From Metaphire vulgaris (lineage: Eukaryota > Annelida > Clitellata > Crassiclitellata > Megascolecidae): a stretch of DNA of 64,000 nucleotides. Shown here one piece after another: positions 36,688 to 49,100 of this stretch (its first letter is position 1; each line of letters starts with the position of its first letter). The position numbers and the translations under genes were made by a program. The DNA lies in assembly GCA_018105865.1 (NCBI GenBank), contig CM030837.1, forward strand, positions 7,272,225-7,336,224, in the 5' to 3' direction. A model generated the notes under the pieces. The model had not been told where the DNA came from. It searched no databases and saw only the letters and a program-made list of their open reading frames with translations.

Positions 36688-38039
36688 TCATAGTTTATAA
36701 TTCTTCTTACAATCAAATGGTTCTAAAACAAGATCACTGCGAATTGAAGCTGGCAGTGAAAGTCGCTGTATAATATTGTAGATGCTCTGCCCTCTTGAAA
36801 TTTTCGCTAAATACATCCTAATTTTTGCATGGCATATACCATATAATGACATTGGCTCATTAGGTTTAAAAATATTATATCTGCTAATTGCTATTTTGCC
36901 CCTGTGAGCAGAAAGCAGTGAAAAGAAATGACTCTTAATACTACAAAAGGCCTCGTTAACGTCCTCCGCCAGAAGTTGATTATAAATCATAGAAAACAGT
37001 CCCATTTCATTTAGAAATAACATTAGTTCTTCTTGCACACCTCGTGCAAAGACCTCCTTGAGCTCTTCTATTTCCTTTCTCTGCATTGGAATACTTCCAT
37101 GTTGCACAAGGCACCGAATTCTAAGCGATTCTACTACAGTAAGACAATTACGAAGACCAAGAGCCAGAGGTGTCAAGCCATCACGATTGGCAATGCTGAA
37201 GTATGCTCCATTATGAAGTAATAAATCCACTATCTCAAAGCCGACATGGACACTACAAGCAGCAATATGAAGTGGTGTACTATAGTCATCATTCTGATGA
37301 TTCACATCTGCTCCAAAACTGATCAAAAGTTTAACCATGGACAGCATATTAATACGAACTGCTATAAACAGAGGTGTTTCTCCATAATAATCAAAAGCAT
37401 TGACGTCTGCAGCATTTTCAGCAAGACAAGATATTATCTGCTCTTGAGCGTGAACAGCAGCTACATGAATCAGACAATTCTGATGGAAAGGAATGGGAAC
37501 ATTTACATCTACACCAGTTCGTATAACATCCTGTACACCTCTTACATTGAGCTTTCTAATAGCCCAGTAAATGAGGTGCCGTTTAACTTTTTGACGCAAT
37601 TCCTTATCGTGACAATGACTAAGCAACAAATGCAGCGATTCCTGATTAACTCGGACGTTGTTGTCAGACGTGTGATGTTGTGGAAGTTGGCATATTGTTC
37701 TTTGGTGAGTCTTTAGTAATAACACAACAACTTTAAACTGAGTACACATCAGCGCATGCATCACATAAGGAGCCAATAGTACTGAGAGTCTTTCTACTGA
37801 TTCAATTAGTTCGCCATGTCCATCACCTGTGCTGTAGTGCTGTTCAGGAGCTATATCAGTCATCAAGCGATCGTCTCTTTCGTATTCTTGAAGTAACTTT
37901 CTAACCAACTCATTATTACCATCACTGATGGCATTCTCAAGTGCTGATTCATAAATTCGTAAGGTGAACATTCTTCTACCAACAAAACATTTCAGACATC
38001 GATTCAGGTACTGTATGGTAGCAGGTTGAAAAGCCAAAA
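36688..38039 (-). CDS. Ankyrin-repeat and SOCS-box protein (ASB-like), main exon
   Basis: One long exon begins after acceptor GATTTTGCAG (exon edge 38039, one base of a codon supplied upstream) and ends at the stop at 36688. If translation starts inside, the first ATG is at 37971 (MFTLRIYESALENA), giving about 427 residues. Ankyrin repeats include CLIHVAAVHAQEQIISCLAE, GETPLFIAVRINMLSMVKLL, STPLHIAACSVHVGFEIVDL and DGLTPLALGLRN. The C-terminus is a SOCS box: SLYGICHAKIRMYL (elongin BC contact) followed by LSLPASIRSDLVL (cullin-5 contact). In the family such proteins are substrate adaptors of Cul5 ubiquitin ligases. No upstream exon was identified. It lies 0.8 kb upstream of AF10 on the same strand. 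The exact ASB subfamily is not assigned. Confidence 0.85.
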
Positions 38040-38277
38040 CTGCAAAATCACAACAAACCATTTGAACAGTGGAAACAAATATTGAAAAGTACACAAATAA
38101 CTGTCATAATTTATTAACAAAGCCATTATATTTAAGAAAGATCCAAACTAAATACAATATATGAACATCTGGGGAATTTATGACAGAGTCAACTGGGGAC
38201 TAGTGAGACAAATTTTTATAGATTTTGTTTAATTTATATCTGTTTCCTAAGGGCACCAAGCAAAGGGTTTTGAGCTA

Positions 38278-38527
38278 CAGTCGAATCCCGTTATATCGAA
38301 CTTGCTTATATCGAAATCCCGCTTATATCTAAGTTGAGTGCCGGTCCTGTCAAAACAGTATTAACCCCTTAACTGGGGATCCCGGATATATCTGTCCATT
38401 TTACATTTAGTTACAGTTAAATACACTGTTAAGGGGTTAATGATACAGGAATCAGATATAACGAACCTCAGAAATTTCTAAGTATTTATCACGGTCCCTT
38501 GAACTTCGATATAACGATGTTCTACTG
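38278..38527. mobile_element. pogo/Tigger-like MITE, filled copy
   Basis: Begins CAGTCGAATCCCGTTATATC and ends CGATATAACGATGTTCTACTG, with TA on each side (38276-38277 and 38528-38529). Such CAGT-GAACCTCGTTATA ends are typical of pogo/Tigger elements. It contains the 72-bp TTAA element at 38365-38436. Without it the MITE would be ~174 bp, comparable to the 142-bp copy at 42235-42376. Confidence 0.85.
38365..38436. mobile_element. 72-bp TTAA mini-element (copy b), with empty site elsewhere
   Basis: TTAA lies at 38361-38364 and 38437-38440. Ends are CCCCTTAACTGGGGAT and CACTGTTAAGGGG. The host MITE's other copy (42235-42376) has, at the equivalent place (TTAA 42308-42311), the sequence TGTATCATTAACACTGTTTT without insert. 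The insertion therefore duplicated TTAA exactly. Confidence 0.93.
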
Positions 38528-39214
38528 TATATGCAAAAGGTTAACAATGAGCTGGTAAATTTCTATACTGCCTTTTATGCTTGTTCCTACAATTATCTTT
38601 ACAGAAAATCTCTGATTAAATGCTGGAAATTTCCAAGGCAATTACCGGTAATTGCGAAAAAATTTCTTTATATGACAATGTCAAAGGCAAAAGGCACGCA
38701 ACAGTTTTAGAAGATCATGTCAAACGCATGACAATTGAAAGATTATAGAAAGCAGTTAAGCAAAAATTCAATTCCCTCTACTAGATTTGTCTTATAACTT
38801 CATTCAAGAATGATGTACAGCTATATAAAAGTAAAAACCATAAGTCTACTAATATGAATTAAGCCTAAGTCTATGTTAAAACTTAAAAGTAGTTAAAATT
38901 ACATAATAATAATAATAATAATAATAACTGAATTTTAAGTGGCTTAGTAGGATTTCTCCTGTGTTGAAACCACTAACACTCATAAGCCCTCAATTACAAA
39001 TTCCATTTGTCAACTACAGCTGTTATCCTTAATTCTACATTCAGCTGTACTTCAGCCCGCTATAGATATTCCGTCAGTCTGGGTTTGATATTAAAGCACC
39101 AACTTGGCCACCAGTTCAGAGTGGATATTAATATAATCTGTGCAGCACTTTATGCAGGTGATAAGTGAATTATTAAGGCTTCATATAAAGTGACAATTTT
39201 TCTTTAAACTTAAT

Positions 39215-39433
39215 ATGTATACGAGAAAAAAAGACTCATGTATGGAAAAAGAATTAATACAAGGGACACTAACAGGAGGAAGAGCACGCAGAAGACCGAG
39301 AATGCCTTGGCTGGAAAATGTAATATCTTGGACTGGACTGCCCTTGCAAAAATTATTACAGGAGAAGGATGATAGACAGAAGTGGAAGATGGTGGTTCAT
39401 AGTGTGGCCCAACCTCGGATCGAGGATGGCTAA
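39215..39433 (+). mobile_element. LINE C-terminal fragment
   Basis: The frame reads KELIQGTLTGGRARRRPRMP, then WLENVISWTGLPLQKLLQEK, then a DRQKWKMVVHSV-type end and a stop at 39431-39433. This is the C-terminal tail common to RTE-like non-LTR polymerases. It is short, 5'-truncated and without neighbours. Confidence 0.75.
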
Positions 39434-39797
39434 GAACAAAACAGAACAATATGTATAATACTGATATGCTTTATCCTCAGGTCTGAAACCGAGAGATGTG
39501 TTATCGGCCCCAGGTACGATATCCAGGCGGTCAGAGATTTTATTTCTCTGGCAGAGTGGAAAGTTAACTGGTCTGCGTAAACTTTCGGCCTATATAATGT
39601 ACTGTATCAAGGTTCGCCGTGCTCGGATATGTTGACGGCGAGAGGCAATGAAGCTGGAGTTAATGTCTACAAAGAAGGGTCGCATTATTAAATACCTGAC
39701 AAAGCAGCCGCCCCCAATTATCAAATTACGACTACGTACAACAGGAGATCGGTCACAGGTCAGTACAGAAAAGAATTGTAGATGAGGAAAATACTTA

Positions 39798-39926
39798 GGG
39801 TCCATCCATATAGTACGTACGCACTGAGTGGTTGGATTTTGGAGATTTTCCGTATGTACGTTGTGTGCAACGGGGGGAGGGTTGAAAATATGCCATTTTG
39901 CGCGTACGTATTATATGGATGATCCC
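39798..39926. mobile_element. 129-bp MITE with GGGTCCATCCATATAGTACG ends
   Basis: Left GGGTCCATCCATATAGTACG and right CGTATTATATGGATGATCCC are imperfect inverted repeats. A second, larger member lies at 42555-43020. Confidence 0.7.
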
Positions 39927-40500
39927 GTCAGAAACGGTAACTTTGCAGGAATTAAGGTAGCTACATCAACGCTATAAGATAAGCGTCTACGAATAAGCGG
40001 CTACTGGTGTACAAGTCCAAAGCGCTATATAAATCCACGATAGTCTACTTATAGAAATTAGACTGATTATGGTCTTGATCCCTGCATTAGACAGGGCAAA
40101 TATAACAATTCGTCACAATAAGCTGGAAGAGCCATAATAACAAGCAACTGAAGCCCAAGCACCAGCATGTATGATTGAAATCCTACATTTCATAGTTGCG
40201 CTTGGTGTGTTTTTCGCTTCAATTGATGAAACCCAGTTAAGACAAATTCCACGCGAAATTAAACACACGAGATCCGCTCTGAACTTTAAAGTAGGTAAGT
40301 AAGAAACTCAAGACTGATAACGGAAAAGTCAAAAGAATTCCGACAGCCACTGTATATCTGCTTCATAGACATGCTATAGCTATTGACTCTGTACCTAATG
40401 AGAAACGGTGTGTAACGATCAGTGATTATTCAGCAGGAACGCACGTGAACGGCGTTCACGCAGCTTTTTCGCCAAATTTGTATACACGTATAGGCTTATC

Positions 40501-40775
40501 AGTGGTTCTCAAACTGGGATCCGCGGTCCCGGTTCGGAAGGACCGTAAAGCGATTACTTTCTCAAGATATCTCATCAACACCTCAGAACACAAAACACGC
40601 TGATGGCCCTAAGAGTGATAATTCCATTTGAATTTAGATTTGATGACAAAGGTTTGCAATTTTCTGATTAAATAATCGATTGACAAAATATAAGTAGCCT
40701 GTGCTAATTAGTTAATTTAGCATAAAGATTTTATGAGGTCCGCAAGTCGTCACAAAAATTTCTAAGGGACGCACC
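40501..40775. mobile_element. hAT-like relic, CAGTGGTTCTCAAACTGGG end
   Basis: It begins CAGTGGTTCTCAAACTGGGA, followed by 'tccgcggtcccggttcgg', the classic Charlie-type hAT terminal segment. It later has 'gaggtccgcaagtcgtcacaaaaa'. The right border is not clear. A similar relic starts at about 9759. Confidence 0.5.
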
Positions 40776-40936
40776 GTGCAAGACAGATCACGATGGAGAT
40801 AACTGACCTATTCTTGTAGCCAACTGTCACCAAGCGACGATGGCACACTGACTTGAATATAATATGAACTCACAACTTAAATTATGAGCAAAGTCTGTAT
40901 TTACTGCATACTCCGATATTTTGTAGTGTGTATATT

Positions 40937-40941
<5 letters not shown>

Positions 40942-40997
<56 letters not shown>
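40942..40997. repeat. (TG)n(TA)n microsatellite at a LINE truncation point
   Basis: A short TG run is followed by about 48 bases of TA. LINE coding sequence begins directly after it. Confidence 0.95.
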
Positions 40998-40999
<2 letters not shown>

Positions 41000-42128
41000 C
41001 GCTGCACCCCTGCGCTGGTCATCCCTTTGCTAGAGCGCTTGACGCAACCATGCGCGAAGGCCTCAGACAAGATGCTCAACGTCCAGCTCTCTGACAGTCA
41101 GTGGCTTCAGGCGACACTCCCAATCAGGGACGGCGGCCTGGGGATCCGACGGGTGTCTATGCTTGCACCTTCTGCCTTCTGCTGCAGGCACCCGTCCTCT
41201 CCAGTCCTCCATCTTCGAAAAGGCAGGCCTGAGCATAGATACTCATGAAGCCCGGGTTAGGAATGATTGGTGCTCTCTGAGTCAGCAGTCAAGACCGTCT
41301 TCTGACTCCTTACATAAGCAATCCACCTGGGACCGCCCGTTAATTCAGAAAGACATAAACACCTTGTCCCATACAGTTCAAGGACAGTAGGCCTATCACC
41401 AAGCGCGACTCAAAGCAGTCTCGGCAAACCACACCAGCGATTGGCTGCACGCGCTGCCATTAACCGCCTGCGACCTGCGCATGGATGACGAGACTGTTAG
41501 AGTCGTCGTTGGCCTCCGTCTCGGAGTCAACTTGTGCGAGATACATCTTTGTCCTTGCGGCGTCCAGGTATCGGAAGACGGTTCCCACGGGCTGTCGTGT
41601 CACCTGGGTCCAGGCCGTGTCCCTCGACATTCCGTGTTGAATGACCTGATCCAGAGGGCTTTAGTCAGGGCAGGATCCCTTCCATTAAGGAGCCGGCTGG
41701 TCTCTCTAGATCCGATGGGAAAAGGCCAGACGGCATGACTGATTCCCTGGCAAATTGTCTAATAGCAGACACCGTTGCTCCAACATACCTACCCACCCAC
41801 TTCGCCGCTGCAGGACTGTCAGAAAAACGTCCAAATATCAAAATCTGGCAGCCACGCACACCTTCCTGCCCACTGCATTCGAGACGCTAGGCCCCATCAA
41901 CAATGACGCTCTCTGTTTTCTTCGTGAGCTGGGTCAACGGTTAGCTCAACAATCTGGAGACAAAAGGGAAGGCAGTTTCCTCTTCCAGCGTTTGTCAGTT
42001 ACACTACAATGCTTCAACGCAATCGCCTTCGGATCGTTTCCACGCCTCGAATATAGTTAGCACACTATTTCTATAAGTCTCGGACAATTTTTTCAGAAGT
42101 CCCTCGGGAATGAAGTACCGAGGGCATA
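40998..42128 (+). mobile_element. 5'-truncated LINE with 3'-terminal hairpin and A-tail
   Basis: Successive frames read LPIRDGGLGIRRVSMLAPSAF, CPCGVQVSEDGSHGLSCHLG, HSVLNDLIQRALVRAGSLPL, 'DGMTDSLANCL', FETLGPINNDALCFLREL and FLFQRLSVTLQCFNAIAFGS. These are in order the thumb, CCHC-like and C-terminal segments of a widespread non-LTR group. Several frameshifts separate them. The 3' UTR ends in a perfect 7-bp stem, CCCTCGG (42101-42107) with CCGAGGG (42118-42124), just before an A8 tail. The 5' end is cut at a TA microsatellite. Confidence 0.88.
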
Positions 42129-42234
42129 AAAAAAATATATATATATCAACATCAAAAAACATTATATATATATATATCCCAGGAAGGTATTTAAACCCTG
42201 TTATCTCATCACATTATTGAAATTTATTCACCTA

Positions 42235-42376
42235 TAGTAGAACCTCGTTATATCGAAGTTCAAGAAACCGTGATTTATATATCCAGTTTGATATAATTCC
42301 TGTATCATTAACACTGTTTTGGCGGGACCAGCGCTCAAACAAGGCGTGAGATAAACGATATAATGAGGTTCTACTG
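42235..42376. mobile_element. pogo/Tigger-like MITE, empty-site copy
   Basis: Begins TAGTAGAACCTCGTTATATC and ends GATATAATGAGGTTCTACTG, with TA at 42233-42234 and 42377-42378. It is in inverse orientation to the copy at 38278-38527 and carries an uninterrupted TTAA (42308-42311) where that copy has the 72-bp insert. Confidence 0.88.
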
Positions 42377-42554
42377 TAATTCAGGCTGGAATCACAAGGC
42401 AGAAAAACCACAATTTTCACACACATAAAACATGAGAAATTCATATTTTCTCTATCATTATATCCCATAACATAAAGCTTAAGACCAGTCAATATTTTTA
42501 CCCAATTGACAATTATGATTACAGGTTCTATTTAAGCCTTGAAATCTGAATTTT

Positions 42555-43020
42555 GGGGAGCCATTCATACATTACATACACATCGAGGGATGTTGGATTT
42601 ATGAAATTTTGGGCACGGATGCGTATGGGGAGGGGGAGGGTCTTGACTGAATGCGTACATAAGCACACGTGTACACACACACACAGAAGTGTTATTTTTA
42701 ATTATCAAAGTCATGCCAAAGAGGTTTCCATGCCATCAGTCAGTCAGACAGTGCACAGTTGACTGGAAATAAACTGATTGACCTCGTGGACAAAGTACAT
42801 TAATTAAAGCTCCTACAGGAGAGATCTAGAAGGAGGGATGGATAAAGTGAAGCCCTCCATTGATTGCTGCCTGTGTTTACAGATGTACCAAACTGGGTGG
42901 GGGAAGCTAATTCGCACATAGGGACATATGCATAGGAGGGTCCACAAAATGTATGGGGTGCAACAGGGAAGGGGGTCTGAAAATATTACTTTTGTGCATG
43001 CATAATATATGGATGGCCCC
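42555..43020. mobile_element. DNA element with GGGG-CCATTCATACATTACATAC ends
   Basis: The left end GGGGAGCCATTCATACATTA is inverted at the right as CATAATATATGGATGGCCCC. It is larger than the related 129-bp copy at 39798-39926. The middle includes unrelated AT-rich DNA, perhaps a further insertion. It lies just 3' of CDC16. Confidence 0.55.
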
Positions 43021-43102
43021 TTACCTTATTATGAAATCACAACAATCTAAGTATACAAAGTAAAAGCATCAGCGTCAAACAGTTAGAACAGTCAAAACAT
43101 TC

Positions 43103-46100
43103 CTAGGCATCTTCCATCTCGACATCCTGGATCTCAGCTGGGATGATGACTGGTGGGATGGTGAAGATTCTGCTGCTTTCAAACTCAGACGGTGATTCTG
43201 AGAAACTTTCACTGCTAACCTTTGCTGAGGTTAACTGTCCCTGATAAGTATACGGTGGCAAAGGATCTGGCAAGTCTGTAAAACAAACAAACAATATTGT
43301 GCAGAAAATATTAACAAAACCTGATCAATTGTCTTGTCAAAAATAAATTTCTATTACAATAATGCATACATGTACTGTACATACATAATTGGTAAATTGT
43401 GGTCCAATGTGGATCCATTCTTTGCTAATCGCAATCACTAGACAAGTTCATAACATTGCTGTACAAGTGACAATAATGACTGAGCAAGAATAAATTTAGC
43501 TTTCAAACCACTGTATTGAAATTTGGATGACTTTTGGCTCATCGCTCAATGCAACCACATAGAAATCTAGGAACTAACCTCCAAAATTTTTATGTCAATA
43601 TTCCAAAGTGGTTATGAACCCCTACCATCCAATGTGGCAAGTCATACATTCACACATTTCTTACATAGAAAAGAATAAAGTCATGCATTAACCATAAACT
43701 TTCTGTCCCATTCACCTTCACAAGCCTTTGACTCTGAAACAAGTTGCTCAATTGTGTTTTGAAGCATCGAAGTTGAAAATGAGTCATCTTTTCGTAGACC
43801 AAGTGCCTAAATGTTTTAAAGAATTTAATATAAATATAAAATACCGTATGTTATAACATATTAGTTTCATCCAAACTGTATAGTTCAAATCTAGGACTAC
43901 AGGTGCAGTTGCTGTTCTCATCCTTGATGACAATGACAATGACAAGCAGCATATTATAGAGTTAATCAACATGTCTTAATCCCTTTACTGGCTGACCAGT
44001 GACCCGAGTATATTCGTGTAACGTAATTGCTCTTGTAACGGCTGTCCTGAATATACTGGTACTCACGTCCAACTTTCCTGACCTCAAACGCATCCGCTAT
44101 CCAGAATATCCTCACCCAAAAGCTAAAAGTAGCTTCGGCATCATTGTCTTCAGTAAAAGTAATCAATATATAGAGTAGTTTTGTTGATCTATTCATCAAA
44201 AACCTAATTTGTTTTGCCCAGCTCAATGCATGTTGAGCCCACTATAGTGGCAGCACCTTGGCGACCAGAGATTCGCCACTATGTAGTGTTGTTCAGCCAG
44301 AAAGTCCGGATAAATCACTCGAATTCAAACAGATAAATAGAATTAGAGCGAATTTGAGGTTCAGGCCATAGTAGAATGGAATTTTATGACATAGAGCCGG
44401 AGTTCCATTGGTTCCAGTAAGTGGCGTTTTGAACAGCATTAGTATGGACTCATTTGTTGCTAAGTGGTGCTATTCTAGCAGAAATTGGGGATAAATTGCC
44501 CAAAATTAAAAGCAAAAGCAAATTCTAAATAGAAATATAGTGATTTTGAGGTTTCTGGCTTTAATAGGAGGAAATTTTACAATGCCGAACCAGTTTCCTT
44601 GGTTCTCGTTAGAGGCCTTTCACATAGTGTTCCTAACACACTCCGAGAAGAAATTCAGTGACTGAGGAAGTAAAATGATAAAGGGATGTTGCACCTGTAG
44701 ATCTGATTTTTATATCAATTTTTAAACATTTTCTTAGCTTCTACATTTCAAAATCAAAAGTATTTAAAATATTTTAAAGCCATGCTCAAATAAATGAGCT
44801 GCTATGGCGCCAAGTGTAAAAATATTAATCAATGGTAAAGGGGTCAATGTAATATGCAGTAGCGGTCAAAATTCCACAACAAAAATAAAAACAATGTGAC
44901 AAAAACCTTGTGAAAGCAGTCAACTGCTTCCAGGTAGTTGCCCTGCAGAGCATACGAGAAGCCCATGGCAGAATAGGTCGCTGGATTATGCGGACACAGT
45001 ACAAGTGACTGTCTGTGATAATCTAACGACTCGTTGTATTTTCTGACATGCACAAAAAAGAGAACTGTTTAGAAAAGATGTTCAAAGATAATTATAATTA
45101 CACAGTGTGTGCTTTCTCAGCAAATTTCAATTTAAAACAAAACTAGATAATGTAAACTTCAAAGAGATTAAGTAATTGCTAAGAACCAAGCAGTATGACA
45201 ATAAATTTATACTGGTAATTTCATTGGTTGAATTACATTCCAAAATGCACAAAACCTAACATTATGAGTAAATTCTCAAAGAAGCAATAACAGATGTGCA
45301 GAATGGCAACCTCTCAAAATTGAAAATAGGCAAATGAACTATAAAAATAGATTCAAGTGAGGACAGCTAGGCTTAAAACAGTAATCAGAAAATCTAATTC
45401 CCAAATAACAGACTTAACCTCAAAACTAATCTTAATTTTCACAAACTAAATCAAACATCAACATCAAAATTGCAAAAATTCTAACAGATCAAGGAAAAAT
45501 CTGCAGAGAAATGCAATCCTGCTTTGATTCGTAACCAGCAATAAGTACCGACTCACTTTAACTTCCGACAAACATGGCCGAGATTATTAAGCAAAGGCTC
45601 CCACTTCTCGCTTATAACATCATGGTTGGACGATTCTATCTGCTTAAGTGCACGAAGAAAGTGGCGCTCTGCATCCTCATATCTAAAGAGGAATAAAGAC
45701 ACCTAATACATAGTCTCATAAAATCTTTCTCTGGACTTTCTGAACAACTAAGTTGCTAAAGAAAATTCAGCAGGTAATGATGATCAGTCAACTTCCATTT
45801 GTTACATGTCACTTCTCAACGTTTATCAACAAGTATGGACAGATAGCAAAACATATATTTAATTATATATTATATTATATACAGCATATATTTAATTATC
45901 GTCAAAAGAAAGCACACATCTAACGTCAACAACATTCATCATAAACAAAGCCCTCACAATCACAACAATGTAATGGTGCCTACTCTCGGTTCTGAAAAGC
46001 TACAACTCCCATCTCATGAAGCACAAACGGATCGTCGGGAGCAATATGAAGAGCCTGGCTGAAGAACCGATCAGCTAGTTTTGAATTATTCGTTAAGCCA

Positions 46101-49100
46101 TATTCAAGGCCAATGTATAATAGAGGAAGATGACATCTGAAATTAAAATTATAAACCACACAGACAAATGCATGAATGACAGACAGAACTTCAAATAGCT
46201 GAAGCCTTATTAAGACTCAGACAGCTTATTACTTTTGCCTACACAGGTCAGTTTCAACGAACAGTAACACTGAATTCTAGCAATTATTGAAAAAAATATT
46301 TGAATTATCAAACTGAAATGTGAGAATTCAAAAAACCTATCATGGCAAACGCAGAGACGCCGAAATGAGCCAGATGTTTCTGGCACCAAAAAGAAAGTTT
46401 TCAATTCCATTATCATATGCTGTAGCAATGCATAGTGCTGTATTAATATAGACTAACACATTTCAAATAGAGGTGCACCGATTGTGCCTCCAGCCGATAA
46501 TCGGACTCAAACAATTGGCTGATTATTGGCCGATTACCAATTATCGATTTTTTAGTTTCTTTGTTCATTAGTGAGTTTAAGTCTAATCTAATCAAATGAA
46601 ATGGATAAATACTATAGCATCATTTCATCCCTAGTCCACACTTGCTGGAAGACTGCACAAGATTTGACAAAAATTTAAACAGTAGTGAAAAAATTAAATT
46701 AAAATGTACTCAAAAGCCTAACCACAAAACTTCCCTCCTTTACTGAAAACCAAAAAAAGAAGGCTAGAGTAATTTATAAAATAAGTGAGCAATAAATGAT
46801 TTCTGTGATGAGTCAAACGCATTTAATATCAAGAACATATAAAAGTATAATTCTCTGCCAACCTAATGGACACACCAGCTCTTTCACAGCGATAGGCAAC
46901 ACACATCAGGCCAATGAGATGGGCAGGCAAGCAGGCTCCACCTTATCTCAGAGTTACTGGCAGTATTCTGCAGTTGACATCAGCACCAGTTGTCATGAAT
47001 CTCTCTCCTACCACTGGCTACACACTGGTTGCAGCAAAGTTAGTGAACTATGGGCAAAACAACCTCCCTACACTCAGCATTCAGCTTTAGCTTTTACTTC
47101 TTCTGTTGTTGTTTTCTTAATAATATCAATTTTCTTCCACAATTAACAATTAACCGCCAATAATTATAATTGGCACCGGCTGATTGAACGGCGGATACCG
47201 GTTATCGGCCATTGGGCCGATTATCAGCTGCTACCGATTATCGGCCAACAATTATATTTATCAGTGCACCTCCAATTTAAAATATACTAACCCTTTCATA
47301 AGCTGAGAAGCAGTGAGGTAGGCAGCCATGGCCTGGTCGTGTTCATTCTCTGCTGCAAATGAGTGGCCGTACACCAGCCAAGCAGGGCCAAATACTCGGT
47401 GCAACATCGTCGATTTGCTCAGATATCGCCTTGCTGGCTCATGCTTATTACACAGATAATAGTAACAACCAACAGCAAACCATGCCACCTGGTGCACAAA
47501 ACACAAACCATGGTAGAGCAAAATCATAACTAAGGTCATGGTATTAAATCTTCCATAGGCTACAAGTTTACAGCGGGACAAAATGGTTAGCAGCTTCAAA
47601 TTCTCTGTGGCATCAGGTGACTGAGGGCAGTTGCCAGCCTTTGCCTTGACACCTATCCTTCTACTAAGTAAGCACACAATGCAAGCATTCACAGGTGACA
47701 ACATGACCGAGGTTTGAACCACAAATCTCATTATTGGCTCTAGTCACCAATTGTGAACAGCTAATCATTCTTAAATACTCTGCATATAATTATACACTTT
47801 ACAATACATATTATCAACAAAAGTATAAACTATGAATAAAGATTCTAACACAATCAAAGCAACCGCTCTCAGTCAGCAAATTCATCTAAATAACTAATCA
47901 TCACCACACAAATTTCCAAAATGATCCTGACAATATAAATACTGCAAGAAGATGCAGAGAGAAAGTTTAATATTCAGACCTGTTCAACATTCACTTACTG
48001 CATTACTTGGATATAAGTCGACTAATTTATGTGCAAGATAAAAGAGTTCTGAAAATGAAAACAAAATTATTTCAATCACAATCCATTCAAAGTGCTTTTC
48101 CAATTTTAACAAAATTAATATTGCAAAATACTTGGCAAAACAGCAAACTTTTCAACTGGGACTATCTGTAGTAACAGTAGGCTGCAATGACAAATAAAAT
48201 GAAATAATTAATTCACACAAATAATATAATTAGGTGAAATGTTCTGATAGTCAAAGATTGTAGTAAAGCAACAATAGAGTTCCAAATAAATAGGCAAATT
48301 TAATTTCTTCCCAAACAAGCTCACCATTCAATTTCTTCAGCTCAACAAGAATTGTAATGTGCAATGGAACACAACGGTGATTATATGGATCCAACTTGAG
48401 AATTCTGAAATTAGCATAATATTTTCTGCATTCATTTTCAGCAATGAAAGCCATTTATTTCAAAAATACTACTATTAAAATTATGATTTCTGGTCATAAA
48501 TATATCTTCCTTTTAATATTCATCCTTCATATACAGCATATTGATCATAAACACCCAAAAAATTATGATATTTTTGTAATTTGAATACCCTATCAGCATA
48601 AACCAACAAATATTCTTTAAAATTTTGCATACTTTTTCAACAACAAAACCCATTTATTTAAAAAATATTTCACAACTGACATAAGTGCATTTATCAATAA
48701 TTGCAACTCAAAGTAATGGCCATTCCAAATGCTGATTTATATCCACAAAGCAGACAACAATACTGGTGGGTTGTGCCATAAAGTAGAACAGTTTGCCATT
48801 GCTACCTCCAGACCCAACTTTACCTCTGCAGATTCAAACTGCTACTGGTATTCATTTAAGGGCAGGAAGATAGAAGAGTGGTAACAACGATGGACAATGG
48901 AGCAGAAGGTGGCAGGTTTGAAACCCACAGGAGCTCTAAGGTCGACTCAGCCTTGACAGCAGATTAATCCGCAGAGTAAACAGGCGCGTTGCATGAGAAC
49001 ACTGGCCCCGTATCATGTAAATTGCACCAGTTGCCTGGCTGAGGGCCTTGGAAAGAGATCACTGCCACCCTATGAGCCTTGAGATTAGCCATGAGAGCTT

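Noticed and set aside
46796..47146. 116-codon plus-strand frame
   Set aside because: Lies wholly inside the AGGTGCACCGAT transposon in a CDC16 intron, with no motif or coding texture.
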